A stretch of 64,000 bases of DNA, taken from NCBI GenBank assembly GCA_051654905.1, contig JBOFYY010000046.1, positions 1-64,000 on the forward strand, read 5' to 3'. The stretch's first letter is position 1. Each line of letters opens with the position of its first letter. Origin of the DNA: JBOFIQ01 sp051654905 (GTDB lineage: Bacteria > Actinomycetota > Actinomycetes > Propionibacteriales > Propionibacteriaceae). The translations under genes and the position numbers were made by a program. Shown here piece by piece: positions 61,573-64,000 of this stretch. A model generated the notes under the pieces. It did not search any database, was not told the DNA's origin, and saw nothing but the letters and a program-made list of their open reading frames with translations.

Positions 61573-62205
61573 TTATCTATTAATAAATTTAGAGCCAATA
61601 CACTCCAGTTTTTCCAATACCGGAGTTTCTCCAAACAAAACAACTTCTGCAATGGGATCACCACATATACTAAAAACCCTTACCGCAACCTCAAATCCAT
61701 TGTCAGCTAGATTCATATAAGGAAACCCTAGCGGATAAAATAAGTCTTCTGAATATATTTGTTTCGAAAATAAAAGCGCTTCCTCTGCAGTCCATTCTCT
61801 ACGAGAACTATCAACAAACAAAACCCTATTGCCATCTCTCATTGACTGAAATGCTAGATCTAACCCTTTAGGGAAAAATGATGTTATAGAAGTCAGCACC
61901 CCAATAAATCTTGAACTGCGATCATCACATTGCTGCCAATTTATAACCAATGACTCTCCAACCTGATCGTCAGCCAACTTCTTTCTTCCAAGACCGAATT
62001 TACGCGTTAAAAGATTCGGTTGATAATCAAGTACATTCTTATCTAAGATAATCCATCGCGCCCCCGAATACGCTTCCAGTAAAATATATCTCAATAAATC
62101 TATAAGCTTCGACTCATCCACACCCCGCTTACCCTCCAAAATTAAAACTTCCCCACTTCGATTTACATTTCTATCGATAATTTCTCGTTTAATATTGATA
62201 GCCAT
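61573..62205 (-). CDS. Orphan AT-rich gene, unknown function
   Basis: 210 residues, no signal peptide or membrane segment. It opens MAINIKREIIDRNVNRSGEV and contains WIILDKNVLDYQPN and VLFVDSSRREWTAEEALLF. I recognise no family. An SD-like GGAAGG sits upstream of the ATG. The codon choice (ATA, AAA, AGA, AAT) is much more AT-rich than in acnA or the methylase on either side, so it was probably acquired. The protein fragment 80 nt downstream on the same strand could be a broken second gene of the same element. Immunity or toxin-neutralising roles are possible but only a guess. Confidence 0.6.
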   Translation of the reverse strand: MAINIKREIIDRNVNRSGEVLILEGKRGVDESKLIDLLRYILLEAYSGARWIILDKNVLDYQPNLLTRKFGLGRKKLADDQVGESLVINWQQCDDRSSRFIGVLTSITSFFPKGLDLAFQSMRDGNRVLFVDSSRREWTAEEALLFSKQIYSEDLFYPLGFPYMNLADNGFEVAVRVFSICGDPIAEVVLFGETPVLEKLECIGSKFINR

Positions 62206-62356
62206 AATGACCTTCCTTAGTTCATTTGAAATGCAACTCTATATTCCGCAGATCATCTAAACCATAATTATACTCTGCGCTATTTTCGCGAATAACTACA
62301 GATTCATGTATTGCTACACGTATTTATAGAAGGTAGCATATTTGGTAAATAACTTT

Positions 62357-63475
62357 CTATTTCTTAGACAGTAATGCGACACATTCCACATGGTGCGTAT
62401 TAGGGAAAAGATCGAAGGCTCGAACCTGAACTAACTCGTAGCCAGCAGTCAACGCTACTTTTAGATCACGCGCCAATGCTGCCGGATCACAAGCTACATA
62501 GGCGATAGCGCGAGCGCCCCTGCTACACACATCAGCCATCAGTTTCTGCTTAGCTCCACTACGGGGAGGATCTAACACAATTAGATCCGGTGATGTTTTC
62601 CAACGAGAAATTGTTCTTGCTACATCTCCAGCAACAAAACGAGCCGTTGGCACATTCTTTTCGGCACGTTTAATAGCAGCCCGAGAACCTTCTACACCGT
62701 CAACCTGACAGCCATGATCTGCTAGTGCTCCGGCAAACAGACCAACCCCACAGAAAAGATCCCAGGCTTTCTCTCCCCGCTGCGGCTGCAAACCTTCCAT
62801 AACAGCATTAACTAACGTTTCGGCAGCAGCAGGATGAACTTGCCAAAAACCATCAGCAGGAACTTTCCAAAAACGCCCTGCAGCTTCTTCCGTAACATCT
62901 GGTGACCTCATATCTGGACGCACTATCTGACGTCCAGATGCTGCAGCTACACATAGCTGTTCAGCTAATCCTTTTTCGGGCTGTGCCGCTGGGGCTGCAA
63001 TCAAACAACCTTGTTTTGGAACCGCAATAGGCTCATTACTGTGGTGTTTCCGTAACGCAGGAGCCCCCGAACCGTCACAGATATAACGCATACGAGTACG
63101 CCAGCCATAGGGCGAACCAACGTCTTCTACCGTTCCTTCCCAAACTATCCCAGCTAAACGTTGTAACTGTTCAGCAACGACTCTTCGTTTGAGTTCTCGA
63201 CCAAACTCTGGCGTCGTATGCTGAAAATCACAGCCACCACAGCCATCGGCACCTGATACAGAACAAGCTGGCTCGACACGTTCTGGAGATGGGTTATTTA
63301 CAATTACCGCATCAGCTAACCAAAACTTGTCACGGCTATCGTCAGTAATTTTTACCTCGACGGTTTCACCTGGCAACGCATGGCGCACAAAAAGAACTCG
63401 ACCATCAAGGCGAGCGATACAGTGCCCCCCATGAGCAACTGCCTCGACCTCGACCGGACCAACTATCTGATTCAT
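62357..63475 (-). CDS. TrmA/RumA-family RNA (uracil-5-)methyltransferase
   Basis: 372 residues. N-terminal TRAM domain (about 5-60), Fe-S type Cys cluster (CSVSGADGCGGCDF, about 72-85), methyltransferase core DLFCGVGLFAGALAD, then VLDPPRSGAKQKL and the nucleophile Cys in YVACDPAALARDL. It methylates uridine in rRNA or tRNA; the position modified cannot be told. Stop and start adjoin the APC permease, the Rv2689c-Rv2690c arrangement. Confidence 0.92.
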   Translation of the reverse strand: MNQIVGPVEVEAVAHGGHCIARLDGRVLFVRHALPGETVEVKITDDSRDKFWLADAVIVNNPSPERVEPACSVSGADGCGGCDFQHTTPEFGRELKRRVVAEQLQRLAGIVWEGTVEDVGSPYGWRTRMRYICDGSGAPALRKHHSNEPIAVPKQGCLIAAPAAQPEKGLAEQLCVAAASGRQIVRPDMRSPDVTEEAAGRFWKVPADGFWQVHPAAAETLVNAVMEGLQPQRGEKAWDLFCGVGLFAGALADHGCQVDGVEGSRAAIKRAEKNVPTARFVAGDVARTISRWKTSPDLIVLDPPRSGAKQKLMADVCSRGARAIAYVACDPAALARDLKVALTAGYELVQVRAFDLFPNTHHVECVALLSKK

Positions 63476-64000
63476 TTAATCCTCAGCCGATACTAGATCA
63501 GCAGCAGAACCACCATCTCGATGTAGCCGCCAAGCTGCTGGATGATCCCGCTCTAAACGTTCTTCGGCATGATGCGAAGAACGTAGCAGATATGGAACAG
63601 AAGCCACCATGACATTAGGGGTGAAATGAAGCCGAGCACGCACATATAGCGCTGTCTGATTATGAAGAATCTGTTCCCACCAATGCCCAACAACAAACTC
63701 TGGTACGAAAATACAGACCACATCGCGTGGATTGGCTGAACGCAATGACTTCACATGCTCTACGAAAGGACCCACAACTTCACGATAAGGCGATGCCAGT
63801 ACCGTCAACGGAAGGCCAAGATCTGCTTGATTCCAGTCCGCTAAAAGCTCTTGAGTAGCCTCTGGATCAGCCGCTACCGTTACTGCCTCTAGCGTATTAG
63901 GGCGGCAGCCGCGAGCAAACGAAACCGCACGGGCAGTAGGTTTATTCACCGCAGAAACCATCACGATAGCGTGGAACCGGCTTGGCAGTACCCGTCGATC
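63476..64000 (-). CDS. APC-family permease, C-terminal cytosolic domain (5' part outside window)
   Basis: The frame is open through the right edge. It begins with RVLPSRFHAIVMVSAVNKPTARAVSFARGCRP, which continues beyond the window. This is the soluble tail of actinobacterial APC permeases of the Rv2690c type: LPLTVLASPYREVVGPFVEHVKSL and VFVPEFVVGHWWEQILHNQTALYVRARL are characteristic. The transmembrane part is not in view. It precedes the TrmA-like gene with no gap. Confidence 0.88.
   Translation of the reverse strand, partial: DRRVLPSRFHAIVMVSAVNKPTARAVSFARGCRPNTLEAVTVAADPEATQELLADWNQADLGLPLTVLASPYREVVGPFVEHVKSLRSANPRDVVCIFVPEFVVGHWWEQILHNQTALYVRARLHFTPNVMVASVPYLLRSSHHAEERLERDHPAAWRLHRDGGSAADLVSAED

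Noticed and set aside
1..64000. CRISPR arrays, insertion sequences and prophage
   Set aside because: No regularly spaced repeats, transposase or phage structural genes were seen on either strand.

Overview
The window is a chromosomal segment of an actinobacterium with lower G+C than most of its phylum (judged by eye from codon choice). The assignment rests on gene order. pgsA2, DUF881, small basic protein, DUF881, gcvH, garA and two MerR genes, followed by gcvP, match mycobacterial Rv1822-Rv1832. thrS, HIT, pgsA1, acyltransferase and pimA match Rv2614c-Rv2610c. DUF3000, RNase D and dxs match Rv2680-Rv2682c. The TrmA-like methylase next to an APC permease matches Rv2689c-Rv2690c. A pyrophosphate-dependent phosphofructokinase and a sodium-pumping methylmalonyl-CoA decarboxylase suggest a fermentative, propionate-type metabolism of the Propionibacteriales/Actinomycetales kind. 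The genus cannot be named from sequence alone.

Layout. 1-5.6 kb is decaying: the start of a secreted repeat protein, an FMN riboswitch that lost its interior, a ribD pseudogene, an intact VanW-like gene, and broken cocE and dcuC genes. 5.8-11.5 kb carries ThrE, LtrA, a secreted metallopeptidase and a Pit phosphate transporter. 11.7-15.3 kb is the mmdA-D-C-B operon, followed by a PAC2 gene. 16.4-20.9 kb is the most unusual block: a small secreted lactococcin-972-like protein, two tandem lipoproteins sharing an almost identical 3' half, a peptidoglycan-binding adaptor, an ABC ATPase and an FtsX-type permease. 21.3-23.5 kb has an RNA-type metallo-beta-lactamase and an EcsC protein. 23.6-28.5 kb is a GntR/UTRA-controlled ascorbate-type PTS with a split transketolase. 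28.5-33.1 kb has an M3 peptidase, YciO, a TadG-like protein and PPi-PFK.

33.2-46.4 kb is one long minus-strand series running from thrS through phosphatidylinositol-mannoside synthesis and the DUF881 trio to gcvH, garA, two MerR regulators and gcvP. cycA (glycine/D-amino-acid uptake) diverges from thrS. 48.2-48.6 kb is a Gly-Cys-Val-Val tRNA cluster. 48.8-58.3 kb holds BrkB, IclR, a CbiX-like protein, PPK2, an alcohol dehydrogenase, MsrB, DUF3000, RNase D, dxs and a membrane protein. 58.4-64 kb holds aconitase, a 0.5-kb non-coding or degraded stretch, an orphan AT-rich gene, a TrmA-family methylase and the end of an APC permease.

Several genes connect functionally. Glycine uptake (cycA) and cleavage (gcvP, gcvH) lie in the same neighbourhood as the TCA regulator garA. 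The mmd operon can couple methylmalonyl-CoA decarboxylation to a sodium gradient. The pimA block and dxs serve envelope lipid and isoprenoid synthesis. Convergent genes are mostly separated by perfect hairpins that can terminate in both directions.
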